The position numbers were made by a program, and so were the translations under genes. A DNA stretch of 64,000 nucleotides, taken from contig JAEWGD010000038.1 of assembly GCA_023388515.1 (NCBI GenBank), positions 62,001 through 126,000 on the forward strand, written 5' to 3'. This DNA comes from Bacillota bacterium. Lineage in GTDB: Bacteria > Bacillota > Clostridia > Oscillospirales > Ruminococcaceae. Shown here piece by piece: positions 22,954-31,863 of the stretch; the stretch's first letter is position 1, and every line of letters begins with the position of its first letter. The notes beneath the pieces are model-generated. The model was not told the DNA's origin and did no database searches. It saw nothing but the letters and a program-made list of their open reading frames with translations.

Positions 22954-24210
22954 CTATTCGTATAAAGGGAACTTGTTACAAATTTCGTTTACACCATTTC
23001 TAATATTATCAACATTATTTTCATAGTCTTTAGCTGTTAGATAGATATATTCAGCAATTTTCTCCATCTCATCAACACCTAATCCTCTGCTAGTTACAGC
23101 AGGAGTACCGATTCTTATTCCACTAGTAACAAAAGGGCTTTGAGGGTCATTTGGAATTGAATTTTTATTAACAGTGATATAAACATCATCAAGTCTATGT
23201 TCTAATTCCTTACCTGTAATATCGAAAGGACGCAAATCAACAAGCATTAAATGATTATCAGTACCACCCGAAACAAGATTAAATCCACGCTTTATTAATC
23301 CCTTAGAAAGTGCTTGTGCATTGTCTATAACATTTTTCTGATATACTTTAAAGTCATCTTTCAACGCTTCACCAAAGCAAACAGCTTTTGCAGCAATAAC
23401 GTGCATCAAAGGTCCGCCTTGAATTCCAGGGAAAACAGCCTTATTAATCTTTAATGCTAATTCCTCATTGTTTGTAAGGATTAGACCACCTCTTGGACCA
23501 CGCAATGTCTTATGAGTTGTCGAAGTTACAACATCTGCATATGGAACAGGAGATTGATGCAATCCAGCAGCAACTAGACCAGCAATATGTGCCATATCGA
23601 CCATAAAATATGCACCAACAGATTTAGCTATCTGGGACATTCTCTCAAAGTCGATTGCTCTTGGATATGCACTTGCACCAGCAACAATTAGTTTTGGAGA
23701 ATTTTCCTTTGCTAACTTCTCAACAGCATCATAATCTATTTTTTCATCTTTATCGCTTAATCCATAAGATACAAAGTTGAAATATTTTCCTGACATATTA
23801 ACAGGTGAGCCATGAGTTAAATGTCCACCATGTGCCAAACTCATACCTAAAACTGTGTCGCCAGGATTGATAAGTGCAAAGTATACTGCTGTATTAGCCT
23901 GAGCACCTGAATGAGTTTGAACATTTGCATAATTTGCTCCAAAAAGCTTTTTAGCTCTTTCAATGGCAATATTTTCAACAATATCCACACATTGGCAACC
24001 GCCATAATAACGCTTTCCAGGATAGCCCTCTGCATATTTATTTGTCAAAACAGAACCCATTGCAGCCATTACAGCGGGCGTAACTATATTTTCACTTGCG
24101 ATTAATTCAAGATTTCTCTTTTGTCTTGCAAGTTCTTTTTGCATAGCCTCGCCAACTTCAGCATCTGCATTTTTCACAAAACCGATAGAATCCATAATAT
24201 CTCCGTACAT
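22954..24210 (-). CDS. glyA: Serine hydroxymethyltransferase
   Basis: A 418-residue PLP enzyme that converts serine and tetrahydrofolate to glycine and methylene-tetrahydrofolate. Motifs: RQKRNLELIASENI, NKYAEGYPGKRYYGG, the PLP lysine in TSTTHKTLRGPRGG, and GIRIGTPAVTSRG at the C-terminal domain. Length is normal for the family. The start at 24210 follows GAAAGGAAG. It appears monocistronic. Confidence 0.97.
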   Translation of the reverse strand: MYGDIMDSIGFVKNADAEVGEAMQKELARQKRNLELIASENIVTPAVMAAMGSVLTNKYAEGYPGKRYYGGCQCVDIVENIAIERAKKLFGANYANVQTHSGAQANTAVYFALINPGDTVLGMSLAHGGHLTHGSPVNMSGKYFNFVSYGLSDKDEKIDYDAVEKLAKENSPKLIVAGASAYPRAIDFERMSQIAKSVGAYFMVDMAHIAGLVAAGLHQSPVPYADVVTSTTHKTLRGPRGGLILTNNEELALKINKAVFPGIQGGPLMHVIAAKAVCFGEALKDDFKVYQKNVIDNAQALSKGLIKRGFNLVSGGTDNHLMLVDLRPFDITGKELEHRLDDVYITVNKNSIPNDPQSPFVTSGIRIGTPAVTSRGLGVDEMEKIAEYIYLTAKDYENNVDNIRNGVNEICNKFPLYE

Positions 24211-24242
24211 AATATCTTCCTTTCAAATTTCATAATATTTAT

Positions 24243-24271
24243 AGTATACAATAAATATGGAATAATTACAA
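24243..24271 (-). promoter_or_regulatory. Promoter of glyA
   Basis: On the minus strand TTGTAA and TATACT are 17 bp apart, about 33 bp before the ATG. Confidence 0.55.
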
Positions 24272-24353
24272 TAAGTAATTAACTTTTATGTTATAATATT
24301 TGTTGAATAGTCAATGACAGGTGAGAAAGTTTATTAATATATGAATTATTATC

Positions 24354-24382
24354 TTTACATTCTGTTGTGAATTTGTTATAAT
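24354..24382 (+). promoter_or_regulatory. Promoter of the Thr/Glu-rich protein gene
   Basis: TTTACA, a 17-bp spacer and TATAAT, about 40 bp before the ATG at 24422. Confidence 0.7.
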
Positions 24383-24421
24383 ATAATAAACTAAAAGCTA
24401 CTATTTTTAGGAGGTAATTAT

Positions 24422-24796
24422 ATGAAACGTGTTGTAAGTATTGCTGCTGGTCTATTTATAGCCTTGTTCCTTTCATTTTTGGGCTTGTCAGTAACAAAAG
24501 AAATTAATAATTATAATGAGAAAAATTTGAACAGTATGGAAGAACCAGTTGTTGTGTTTGAAACGAAAGAAACGAGCATATGGGATTATATTAATGAGCT
24601 TAATACTACAACCACTGAAGAAACCACGATACCAGAGGAAAGTATTGATGGCGAAACAACAGGGGAGAGTGTACCAGAAACTACTGAAACCACCAAGCGA
24701 GGTTCTTCAAATAGAAAAGAAACTACTACGGAAACAACAACTGAAACAAGTGTAGCTGAAACAACAGAAACAAGAATAACGATAGTTGTAAGATGA
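24422..24796 (+). CDS. Membrane-anchored Thr/Glu-rich low-complexity protein
   Basis: A 124-residue protein with an N-terminal signal-anchor (VVSIAAGLFIALFLSFLGL) and an extracytoplasmic remainder made largely of TTTTEE, PETTETT and ETTTETTTET repeats, ending in RITIVVR. AGGAGG precedes the ATG. The composition is that of an extracellular linker and matches the linker before the dockerin of the protein at 30188-31699, so this may be a truncated secreted protein that has lost its C-terminal domain. It may also be a complete short protein. No family recognised. Confidence 0.65.
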   Translation: MKRVVSIAAGLFIALFLSFLGLSVTKEINNYNEKNLNSMEEPVVVFETKETSIWDYINELNTTTTEETTIPEESIDGETTGESVPETTETTKRGSSNRKETTTETTTETSVAETTETRITIVVR

Positions 24797-24873
24797 CTTG
24801 TTTACATAATATTTAATAAATGTTTACATTAGGATACTTAATTTTAACAAATTATAACAATACGTTGATGATG

Positions 24874-24910
24874 CTCGTATTTTCGCATAGAAAATACGAG
24901 TTATTTTTTT
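24874..24910 (+). terminator. Terminator
   Basis: CTCGTATTTTC/GAAAATACGAG, an 11-bp stem, followed by TTATTTTTTT, 77 bp after the preceding stop. Confidence 0.85.
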
Positions 24911-25029
24911 ATAAAATATTAATAATTTATGATTTTAACAATAAAATTATCCATATTAGAAATTATAATCACATAAAATAATTTTTGTCATAAACTATAA
25001 TAAGAAAAATATATTTAGGAGGGATGAAA

Positions 25030-25377
25030 ATGGATAGTTTGGTAATTACTGTTGTACTATTATTATGCGTTGTTATTGCAATACAAGCAATAAATTTATT
25101 TGCTAAGTTCTTTTATAGCGAGAAAAATATTGGCGAGGATTCTATAATAGTTATTCCGATAAAGAAGCATGAAAACGCCATTGAGTTTAAGCTAAGGAAT
25201 ATAATTCGCCATGTGATGTGGAGAGATGATAAAATAGCACTAAAAATTTTGCTGTTAGACGTAGATGCAGATGTAGAAACATTGAATATTTGCAAAAAAA
25301 TATGCGAGGAACAGGAGTTTGTAGAGTTATGTGACGAGAATACGATTTGCAGTATATTGGCTGATACGGTGAAGTGA
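25030..25377 (+). CDS. Unknown small membrane-anchored protein
   Basis: A 115-residue protein: an N-terminal membrane span (LVITVVLLLCVVIAIQAINL), then a soluble part with a strand-helix pattern (SIIVIPIKKH, KIALKILLLDVDADVETLNICKKICEE) that recalls a small Rossmann-like or glycosyltransferase-like fold, but is too short for a known enzyme. Cytosolic location of the soluble part is likely from the charge after the span. The start at 25030 is chosen because the ATG at 25024 touches the AGGAGGG ribosome site. Function unknown. Confidence 0.6.
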   Translation: MDSLVITVVLLLCVVIAIQAINLFAKFFYSEKNIGEDSIIVIPIKKHENAIEFKLRNIIRHVMWRDDKIALKILLLDVDADVETLNICKKICEEQEFVELCDENTICSILADTVK

Positions 25378-25653
25378 GAGTTGCTTTGTATTCTTGTTTA
25401 TACTTAATATTAAACCAAAGTTTATGATAGGGTTATCGCCCTAATGTTTTTTGCATTTGATTCAGCTTAAATTCAGAGCCATACCTACGCCAGAACAATT
25501 CTAAAACGCTTTTCCGTCGCACTGGGACATCGTCTACTAGTTAAGTTAAATGCGACGGGAAAGCACCTCATCAAAGTAGCGACCCAAAAGCCAAAACGGT
25601 TTTTGTTTTGGTTTTTGGTTGAGCGTGCCAAGCCTCAACGGCGTTGAGTTGCC

Positions 25654-25759
25654 TTTTTCTTTGGTTCGTTTCTTTGTACGCACAAAGAAATGAACACCCC
25701 CATTTAGATTTAACCATACGGAAAGTAAATGGAGAGAAAGCAAGGTAAATAAGAACCAT
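25654..25759 (-). repeat. Dispersed palindromic repeat, copy B (inverted)
   Basis: The reverse complement of this segment matches 22071-22176, including the TTTCTTTGT-GCGT-ACAAAGAAA palindrome and the AATGGGGGTGTTCA block. The flanks differ from copy A. Copies A and B face each other across ~3.5 kb. Confidence 0.8.
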
Positions 25760-25880
25760 ACTTTGCTAAATTAAACAATGCAAACTGAAATTCTGTGGTA
25801 AAAGGTAAACAAAAACCACACTTTGCTAAATTAAACAAGAGAAAAGCAAATGCTGTGACTAAAAGCAAACAAAAATCAAA
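25742..25880 (+). repeat. Imperfect tandem repeat, 60-bp period
   Basis: AAGGTAAAT (25742) and AAGGTAAAC (25802) begin two units sharing CTTTGCTAAATTAAACAA, and a third partial unit begins at 25862 (AAAGCAAACAAAAATCAAA). The spacing is exactly 60 bp. It abuts copy B, and its first half is also related to bases near 22050-22090. Confidence 0.7.
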
Positions 25881-25949
25881 AGCAACCCCCCAAATCTATC
25901 GACAGCAAGCAAACTATTAAAAAGATTTTAATACATATACAGAAAATAT

Positions 25950-25978
25950 TTGCATTTTAATCGCAATAATAGTATAAT
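25950..25978 (+). promoter_or_regulatory. Promoter of recD2
   Basis: TTGCAT, a 17-bp spacer and TATAAT, about 30 bp before the likely start codon. Confidence 0.65.
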
Positions 25979-26009
25979 ATAAGTAATTGTATTTTTGGGA
26001 GGGAGTATA

Positions 26010-28223
26010 CTGGAAGATATCACAATAAAAATCGAAGGTACGGTTGAGAATGTCCTGTTTAGAAACGAGAGTAATGGCTACATAGTCCTAGAAATAGACT
26101 CCAATGGCGAGTTGGTAACTGTAGTTGGTACACTTGGTGATATTGATGATGGAGAGCAGTTGAGCCTTGTTGGAAAATATGTAACACATTCAAAGTTTGG
26201 CGTTCAGTTTCAAGCAGAATATTGCGACCGAAAGCTTCCTAGTACAGCAGTAAATATTCAAAAATACCTTTCATCAGGTGCGATAAAAGGAATAGGTCCT
26301 TCGCTAGCTAAAAAAATAGTAGATGAATTTGGCGAGCAAACGCTTGGTATTATGGAAAATGAGCCAATGAAGCTTATGCAGATTAAGGGTATTTCCCCTA
26401 AGAAATGTGAATCAATAGCAACAGAAGTTAAGAAAATATTCAATCTAAGAATATTAATGACTTATTTGTCAGGGTATGGGGTAAGAGCACAATATGCTAT
26501 GAAAGCGTTTCAGAAATGGGATTTGAATAGTATGGAGATGATACAGAATAATCCATATATATTGTGTGAAAATGATATTGATTTAGAATTTAAGAAAACT
26601 GAAGTCATAGCGAAGGATTTGCGAATATCGGCTTGCTCTCCTAAGAGAATTCGTGCAGGCATAGTCGATGTTTTAATGCAGAATGTAAATGCAGGGCATA
26701 CCTGTTTGCCACTTGATAAGCTACAACCAGTTGCTTGTAAGCATTTGGAGATTAGCGAAAAGGATTTCTATGCTACATATAACGAGTCGATTGAAGAAGA
26801 GATTCTTTATGAATATAAAAAAAACGAACGTGAATTCGTATATTTGGCTGATTATTATATTGCAGAATCATATATTGCTGGGCGATTATCTGTTTTAGAG
26901 GCATTTAGTCAAAAGAATATTGATGAGTATGATAATCTCATTGAAATAGAGGAACAGGAAAATAATATTAAATATGAGAAACTGCAAATGGCGGCTATTT
27001 CTGCGGCTTTGTCAAAAGGATTGATTGTATTAACTGGTGGTCCAGGAACAGGTAAAACCACAACGTTGAATGCGATAATATCACTTTATCAAAAACAGGG
27101 AAATGTTGTAATGATAGCTGCTCCGACAGGACGAGCTGCTAAAAGAATTTCTGATTTGACTGGATATGATGCGAAAACAATTCACAGGTTGCTTGAGGTT
27201 GAGTTTGATAAATCGGGTAGGCAAAAGTTTAAGCATAACGAAAACAACCCATTAATATGTGATGTTATAGTTATTGATGAGATGTCAATGGTTGATGTTT
27301 TGTTGTTTGAGGCTGTGTTAAGGGCATTAAAATTAAATTGTAAAATTATTATGGTAGGCGATAGCGACCAGCTTCCACCAGTTGGTGCTGGAAATATTCT
27401 TAAAGATTTAATTGACAGCAAACAGCTTACTGTAATTAAGTTAAAGGAAATATTTAGACAGGCACAAAAAAGCTGTATTGTAATGAATGCACATAAAATT
27501 GTGAACGGAACTAACCCAGATTTATTGCAGAAACAGAATGATTTTTTCTTTTTTCAGCGATTAGAAACCGAATCAGTGCTAGAAATGGTGGTTGATTTGT
27601 GTAAAAAGCGACTTCCAAAAGCATATGGATATTCAGCGATAGATGATATACAGGTTCTTTGTCCATCGAGAAAAGGGATGTTGGGAGTTGTTGAGATAAA
27701 TAAGGCGTTGCAGGATGCTCTTAACCCTAGAATGGTGCAGAAAAAGGAAGTCAAGTCGTTTATTTACACCTTTCGTGAGGGTGATAAGGTGATGCAAACC
27801 AGAAATAATTATGATATAATTTGGTTAAAAGATGGCGAAAATGGTGCAGGTGTATTTAATGGTGACATCGGCAAGATTTTGAGTATTAACAAGCAAAGGC
27901 TTGAGGTTGTAATTGACTTTGATGGCAGAGTTACAAGTTATAACTTTGATTTGCTGGAGCAGTTGGAACTAGCTTACGCAATTACTGTACATAAAAGTCA
28001 AGGTAGTGAATTTGATGTTGTTATCATGCCTGTTTTAGGTGGCTTTGAAAAGTTGTATTATAGGAATTTACTGTATACAGCTGTAACAAGAGCGAAAAAG
28101 CTTATGATACTGATTGGCTCACAGGTTAAGATAAATCAAATGGTAGAAAATAACCGTAAAACGTTACGATATTCATGTTTAAAGGCGATGTTGACGAATG
28201 AAATTGGAAAAGACATTAATTAG
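26010..28223 (+). CDS. recD2: SF1 DNA helicase RecD2
   Basis: A ~737-residue RecD2/TraA-type 5'-3' helicase. The N-terminal region carries an OB-like start (TVENVLFRNESNGYIVLEI) and helix-hairpin-helix repeats (IKGIGPSLAKKIVDEFG, KGISPKKCESIA); the C-terminal half holds Walker A LTGGPGTGKTT, VIDEMSMVD, GDSDQLPPVGAG and AYAITVHKSQGSEFD. The start is uncertain: the frame opens at TTG 25995 inside the GGGAGGG ribosome site, so CTG at 26010, 6 bp after that site, is preferred; no ATG lies nearby. Its 3' end overlaps comF by 26 bp. Confidence 0.9.
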   Translation: MEDITIKIEGTVENVLFRNESNGYIVLEIDSNGELVTVVGTLGDIDDGEQLSLVGKYVTHSKFGVQFQAEYCDRKLPSTAVNIQKYLSSGAIKGIGPSLAKKIVDEFGEQTLGIMENEPMKLMQIKGISPKKCESIATEVKKIFNLRILMTYLSGYGVRAQYAMKAFQKWDLNSMEMIQNNPYILCENDIDLEFKKTEVIAKDLRISACSPKRIRAGIVDVLMQNVNAGHTCLPLDKLQPVACKHLEISEKDFYATYNESIEEEILYEYKKNEREFVYLADYYIAESYIAGRLSVLEAFSQKNIDEYDNLIEIEEQENNIKYEKLQMAAISAALSKGLIVLTGGPGTGKTTTLNAIISLYQKQGNVVMIAAPTGRAAKRISDLTGYDAKTIHRLLEVEFDKSGRQKFKHNENNPLICDVIVIDEMSMVDVLLFEAVLRALKLNCKIIMVGDSDQLPPVGAGNILKDLIDSKQLTVIKLKEIFRQAQKSCIVMNAHKIVNGTNPDLLQKQNDFFFFQRLETESVLEMVVDLCKKRLPKAYGYSAIDDIQVLCPSRKGMLGVVEINKALQDALNPRMVQKKEVKSFIYTFREGDKVMQTRNNYDIIWLKDGENGAGVFNGDIGKILSINKQRLEVVIDFDGRVTSYNFDLLEQLELAYAITVHKSQGSEFDVVIMPVLGGFEKLYYRNLLYTAVTRAKKLMILIGSQVKINQMVENNRKTLRYSCLKAMLTNEIGKDIN

Positions 28224-28917
28224 TAGGTTTATACTGGATTTATTTTATCCAAATCGTTGTCCGTGTTGCGATTGCTTTATAAATTGGAAGGATAATTTAT
28301 GTAAATCTTGCATGGACAAGCTGGGAATAATAAGTCATGAGATATGCTCAAGATGTGGTAAAACTCCTTGCGTATGTGATGGTGGGATCAGCTTTGATAA
28401 GGTTTATGCCTGTTATTATTATGGTGGAACTGCCACAGAGGGTATTATTTCACTTAAAAAGGGTAATAATTTAAACTATGGAATTCATGTTGGCGAACAA
28501 TTAGCAAAGATTTTGCAAGATAATGAGGATTTACACAAGGTAGATTTAATTGTTTCTGTTCCGATGTCTAAGAGAAAGATTAAACAGCGTGGATATAATC
28601 AGGCAGAGATAATTGCAAGGATTATTTCCCATGAAACAGGAATACCTTATAATAGTAAAACGTTAACTAGGGAGCATACAGATATTGAACAACATTCATT
28701 GAGTGCTGAAGAAAGAAAAATGAATACTTCACAATATAATATAAATGATGTGGATTTATCAAATATGAGGATACTGCTTTGCGATGATGTATTGACGACG
28801 GGTAGCACAGCGAATAGGTGTAGCGAACTGTTAAAGTCGAGGGGTGCTGATACAGTTATAATTTTGGTGGGAACAACGACAAAAACTCAAGATTTAGAAT
28901 GCAGACGGGAGAAATAA
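28198..28917 (+). CDS. comFC: ComF-family phosphoribosyltransferase-like protein
   Basis: A 239-residue ComFC-type protein. It has an N-terminal zinc region with CPCCDCF, CKSCMDKLG and CSRCGKTPCVCDG, then the phosphoribosyltransferase fold with the PRPP loop ILLCDDVLTTGSTANRCSEL. In B. subtilis ComFC helps natural transformation; in other bacteria related proteins act in DNA metabolism. It overlaps the helicase gene upstream, and an MreB homologue follows 3 bp later. Confidence 0.88.
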   Translation: MKLEKTLISRFILDLFYPNRCPCCDCFINWKDNLCKSCMDKLGIISHEICSRCGKTPCVCDGGISFDKVYACYYYGGTATEGIISLKKGNNLNYGIHVGEQLAKILQDNEDLHKVDLIVSVPMSKRKIKQRGYNQAEIIARIISHETGIPYNSKTLTREHTDIEQHSLSAEERKMNTSQYNINDVDLSNMRILLCDDVLTTGSTANRCSELLKSRGADTVIILVGTTTKTQDLECRREK

Positions 28918-28919
28918 AT

Positions 28920-29939
28920 ATGGCTAACATGGATATTGGTATTGATTTAGGGACTGCTAATATAGTTATGACTATGGGGAATAAAGGGGTTATATTAACA
29001 GAGCCGTCAGTTGTTGCTTTTAATAAAAGAACAAAAAGGGTTCTTGCAGTAGGTAATGATGCTTACAAAATGATAGGAAGAACACCTGAATATATCGTAG
29101 CTATAAGACCTCTTTCGGATGGAATTATATCTGATGAGGAAATGACACAATGCATGATAAGAGAGTTTATTCTCAAAGTTAGTGGTAGGCATTTAATTAA
29201 GCCAAGAATAATAATATGTGTACCATCGCTTATAACAGAAGTTGAGAATAAAGCCGTTGTGGAGGCTGCATTGAGTGCTGGTTCAAGGAAGGTATACTTG
29301 ATTAAAGAACCTATCGCTGCTCTTATTGGTGCTGGAATTGACATTGCAAAAGCTAAAGGGAATATGGTTGTGGATATCGGTGGTGGAACTGTTGACGTTG
29401 CTGTTATATCATTAAGTGGAATTGTTACTTCTAACTCCTTAAAGGTTGCAGGGAATAAAATAGATCAGGCAATAATAAAGTATGTTATGAGTAAATATAA
29501 GGTATTAATTGGGGATAAAACTGCTGAATCAACAAAAAAAGAGATGACAAATTTATGTAATCCGAGTCCTAAAAACACTATGATTATTAAGGGGAGAAGT
29601 TTAATCAGTGGTATGCCTGTTCAGTTGGAGATAAGTGAAGTTGATATATATAACGCAATTGAGGAAACGGTGTTTTCAATTATTGACGCTATTAAGGGCG
29701 TGTTGGAAGAAACTCCTCCTGAATTAATTGGGGATATTTATGATAATGGTATAATTTTAACAGGCGGTGGAGCGTTGCTTGGTGGATTATCTCAGCTTAT
29801 ATCAAGAGAGGTTGGCGTTAAATGTATTGCTGCTGACGACCCGATTTTATGTGTAGCAAAAGGGACAGGTATGGCTTTTAAAAGCCTTAATTCTTTACTT
29901 GATGGTTTTGAATATGTGTCACAATATAAATACAGATAA
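28920..29939 (+). CDS. mreB: MreB/Mbl-family rod-shape actin homologue
   Basis: A 339-residue actin-fold protein with the phosphate loops DIGIDLGTANIVMT and MVVDIGGGTVDVAVISL, IKEPIAALIGAG, and the nucleotide-binding ILTGGGALLGGL. MreB polymers guide elongation of the side wall. The start at 28920 (MANMDIG) follows GGGAG. It is separated from mreC/mreD and follows recD2-comF, so it is likely one of several paralogues (MreB, Mbl or MreBH type); which one cannot be told here. Confidence 0.88.
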   Translation: MANMDIGIDLGTANIVMTMGNKGVILTEPSVVAFNKRTKRVLAVGNDAYKMIGRTPEYIVAIRPLSDGIISDEEMTQCMIREFILKVSGRHLIKPRIIICVPSLITEVENKAVVEAALSAGSRKVYLIKEPIAALIGAGIDIAKAKGNMVVDIGGGTVDVAVISLSGIVTSNSLKVAGNKIDQAIIKYVMSKYKVLIGDKTAESTKKEMTNLCNPSPKNTMIIKGRSLISGMPVQLEISEVDIYNAIEETVFSIIDAIKGVLEETPPELIGDIYDNGIILTGGGALLGGLSQLISREVGVKCIAADDPILCVAKGTGMAFKSLNSLLDGFEYVSQYKYR

Positions 29940-29976
29940 GCTTTACATTATTATTGTTACATAACTGAATTTTCAG

Positions 29977-30020
29977 AAAATAAGCAAAAGTATTAATTTG
30001 ATACTTTTGCTTATTTTTTA
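29977..30020 (+). terminator. Strong terminator after the MreB homologue
   Basis: AAAATAAGCAAAAGTAT and its exact complement form a 17-bp stem with a T-rich tail, closing the recD2-comF-mreB unit. Confidence 0.85.
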
Positions 30021-30137
30021 TTTCTACATATGTTTATAAATATGAGGTTAACTAATATTGTTTAAAGGGGTGTATAATTATAGACAAATGAATGAAGTAT
30101 TAAGTTTGTAAATTTTTATAATAATTGAACAAAGACG

Positions 30138-30166
30138 TTGACGTTTTTATTTTGTAGTAGTATAAT
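30138..30166 (+). promoter_or_regulatory. Promoter of the dockerin transglutaminase-like gene
   Basis: TTGACG, a 17-bp spacer and TATAAT, only 22 bp before the start codon. The -35 box is part of a GACGTT direct repeat (GACGTTGACGTT). Confidence 0.75.
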
Positions 30167-30187
30167 TTATACAAGGGAGTGATGGAT

Positions 30188-31699
30188 ATGTTTATGAATA
30201 AAAAAAGGATTCCAAGCTTGTTTTTGGCGTTGACATTTATGTTTACACTAATAACTTCAAATTATGTATCTGCCGTAACTTATGATGACTCTAATATTTC
30301 GGTGAAAACTTTTCATGCAGATTTAATTCAAGAGGGTGCAACTACGCAATCCACTTCAGTTTTTACTGCTAAAAGATATGACGCAAGGAAAACTACAACG
30401 CTTACACTTGAAGAGGCAATGTATGATGCTTTTATAAATGTAGAACCTTCAGTTGACCTTTCTAGATACAAAGTAACATCTGAGGAAGTTTTTGAAGTAT
30501 TTGCACAGATAATTAATTTTAGCCCTGAATTGTTTTATGTTGACAATAAAATACAGAGTTATTATAATACTGCTACTAATTATGTCGCTGTAACGAATTT
30601 GTTTTACAATTATACAAATGATGAAATATATGAAATGAAGATAGAATTTGATGAAGAAGTAGATTATATTCTCAGTACGCTTGATGAAAATATGAGCGAT
30701 TTAGAGAAGATATTAGCTGTTCATGAGTATTTTTTAGTTCACTTTAAATATGATTATACTTATTCTATTTACAATGCCTATGATATATTAATTAATAAAA
30801 CAGGAGTTTGTCAAGCATATGCATTAGCATATAAGTATATTTTAAATCAACTGGATATTGAATGTTGGTTAGTGACAAGTGATACGATAAATCATGCATG
30901 GAATATAGTTAATCTTGATGGTACATATTACCACATAGATACTACTTGGAATGATAATTATCAAACTCTTGGCAAAGCTTCTCATGATAATCTTTTGAAA
31001 AGTGAAGATGCGATTATAGAGCTTGGGCATACAGATATAAATGAAATATATGTTGCTGAAGATACTACATATGATAATTATTTTTGGGTTGAGATAACAA
31101 ATGGCATGACTTATCTTGATGGAAAATGGTATTATATAAGCAGAAGTGGGCATCTTACAAGCTATGATTTTGCAATTGATAAGATGACGGCTGTATATAA
31201 GCCTGAAATCTTTACAAGTTCTTATACTCTTTACAGCAATGTTCAAACGTATAACGGAAAGCTTTTATATAATAGCCAAAATACTATTTATTCTGTAAAT
31301 GCTGATGGAACGGACGAAACTGCTATTTATACATTAGCTAAAGGCGAAACAAGGAGTATTTTTGGAATAGCAGTATATAAGGATGAGTTGATTTTCACAT
31401 TGAAGAAATCAGCAGGCGATGACGATAATTTGCAATACTTGTCATTGAATGAATTGTTTGAAGAAGAAGAACCAACAACAGTGCCAACAGAAACTACAAC
31501 AGAAATTGAAAGCCCGATAGTTTTGGGCGACTTAGATGGAGATAGTATTGTAACGATTGTTGATGTAGTTATTCTTATTAAGGTATTACAGGGGAGTTAT
31601 GATTTATCTGAGGAGTTAGCAGTTAATGCTGATGTTGTGGAAGATGGAAATATCAATGTTTATGACTTAATTGCAATTAAGAAAATATTGTTACAGTAG
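30188..31699 (+). CDS. Secreted transglutaminase-like protein with dockerin
   Basis: A ~503-residue secreted protein with a signal peptide (PSLFLALTFMFTLITSNYVSA). At about residues 175-255 is a transglutaminase-like cysteine domain: KILAVHEYFLVHFKYD, the nucleophile in GVCQAYALAYKY, the histidine in NHAWNIV and the aspartate in HIDTTWND. A beta-rich segment of propeller-like strands follows, then a Thr/Glu linker (PTTVPTETTTE) and a C-terminal dockerin (GDLDGDSIVTIVD; NADVVEDGNINVYD). The second calcium loop departs from consensus. It may process protein or peptidoglycan on a cohesin-bearing surface. The ATG at 30188 fits the AGGGAG site; ATG 30182 is too close. Confidence 0.85.
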   Translation: MFMNKKRIPSLFLALTFMFTLITSNYVSAVTYDDSNISVKTFHADLIQEGATTQSTSVFTAKRYDARKTTTLTLEEAMYDAFINVEPSVDLSRYKVTSEEVFEVFAQIINFSPELFYVDNKIQSYYNTATNYVAVTNLFYNYTNDEIYEMKIEFDEEVDYILSTLDENMSDLEKILAVHEYFLVHFKYDYTYSIYNAYDILINKTGVCQAYALAYKYILNQLDIECWLVTSDTINHAWNIVNLDGTYYHIDTTWNDNYQTLGKASHDNLLKSEDAIIELGHTDINEIYVAEDTTYDNYFWVEITNGMTYLDGKWYYISRSGHLTSYDFAIDKMTAVYKPEIFTSSYTLYSNVQTYNGKLLYNSQNTIYSVNADGTDETAIYTLAKGETRSIFGIAVYKDELIFTLKKSAGDDDNLQYLSLNELFEEEEPTTVPTETTTEIESPIVLGDLDGDSIVTIVDVVILIKVLQGSYDLSEELAVNADVVEDGNINVYDLIAIKKILLQ

Positions 31700-31721
31700 T
31701 GCAACTGAAAAAAATAAAGCT

Positions 31722-31764
31722 AAAGCCAGTGTGCGATTTTTGTGCACTGGCTTAATTATTTTAT
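31722..31764 (+). terminator. Terminator
   Basis: AAGCCAGTG/CACTGGCTT, a 9-bp stem with a 13-nt loop and an AATTATTTTA tail, 24 bp after the dockerin gene. Confidence 0.65.
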
Positions 31765-31863
31765 AAATTAGTGGTCAATCACTTGCCAAATCTATGTGTA
31801 AGATGATATAATAGTAGTTAAAGTTTTTTAACGGCATTAAAACACAATTGATAGGGGATAAAT

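Larger units (their letters stand above)
25378..26009. other. 632-bp intergenic region rich in repeats
   Basis: No gene is supported; small frames inside are made by repeats. It contains, in order, a short GGG/CCC hairpin before a T run near 25430-25455, an inverted repeat CCGTCGCA/TGCGACGG (25514-25558), a CTCAACGGCGTTGAG palindrome near 25633-25648, dispersed repeat copy B, a 60-bp tandem repeat and the recD2 promoter. Confidence 0.7.

Noticed and set aside
25546..25759. Two overlapping minus-strand frames of 62-65 codons
   Set aside because: They are produced by the dispersed palindromic repeat and similar frames appear at the other copy; no ribosome site or coding pattern.
25742..25880. 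CRISPR array
   Set aside because: Only two full units of a 60-bp imperfect tandem repeat, without regular spacers or cas genes.
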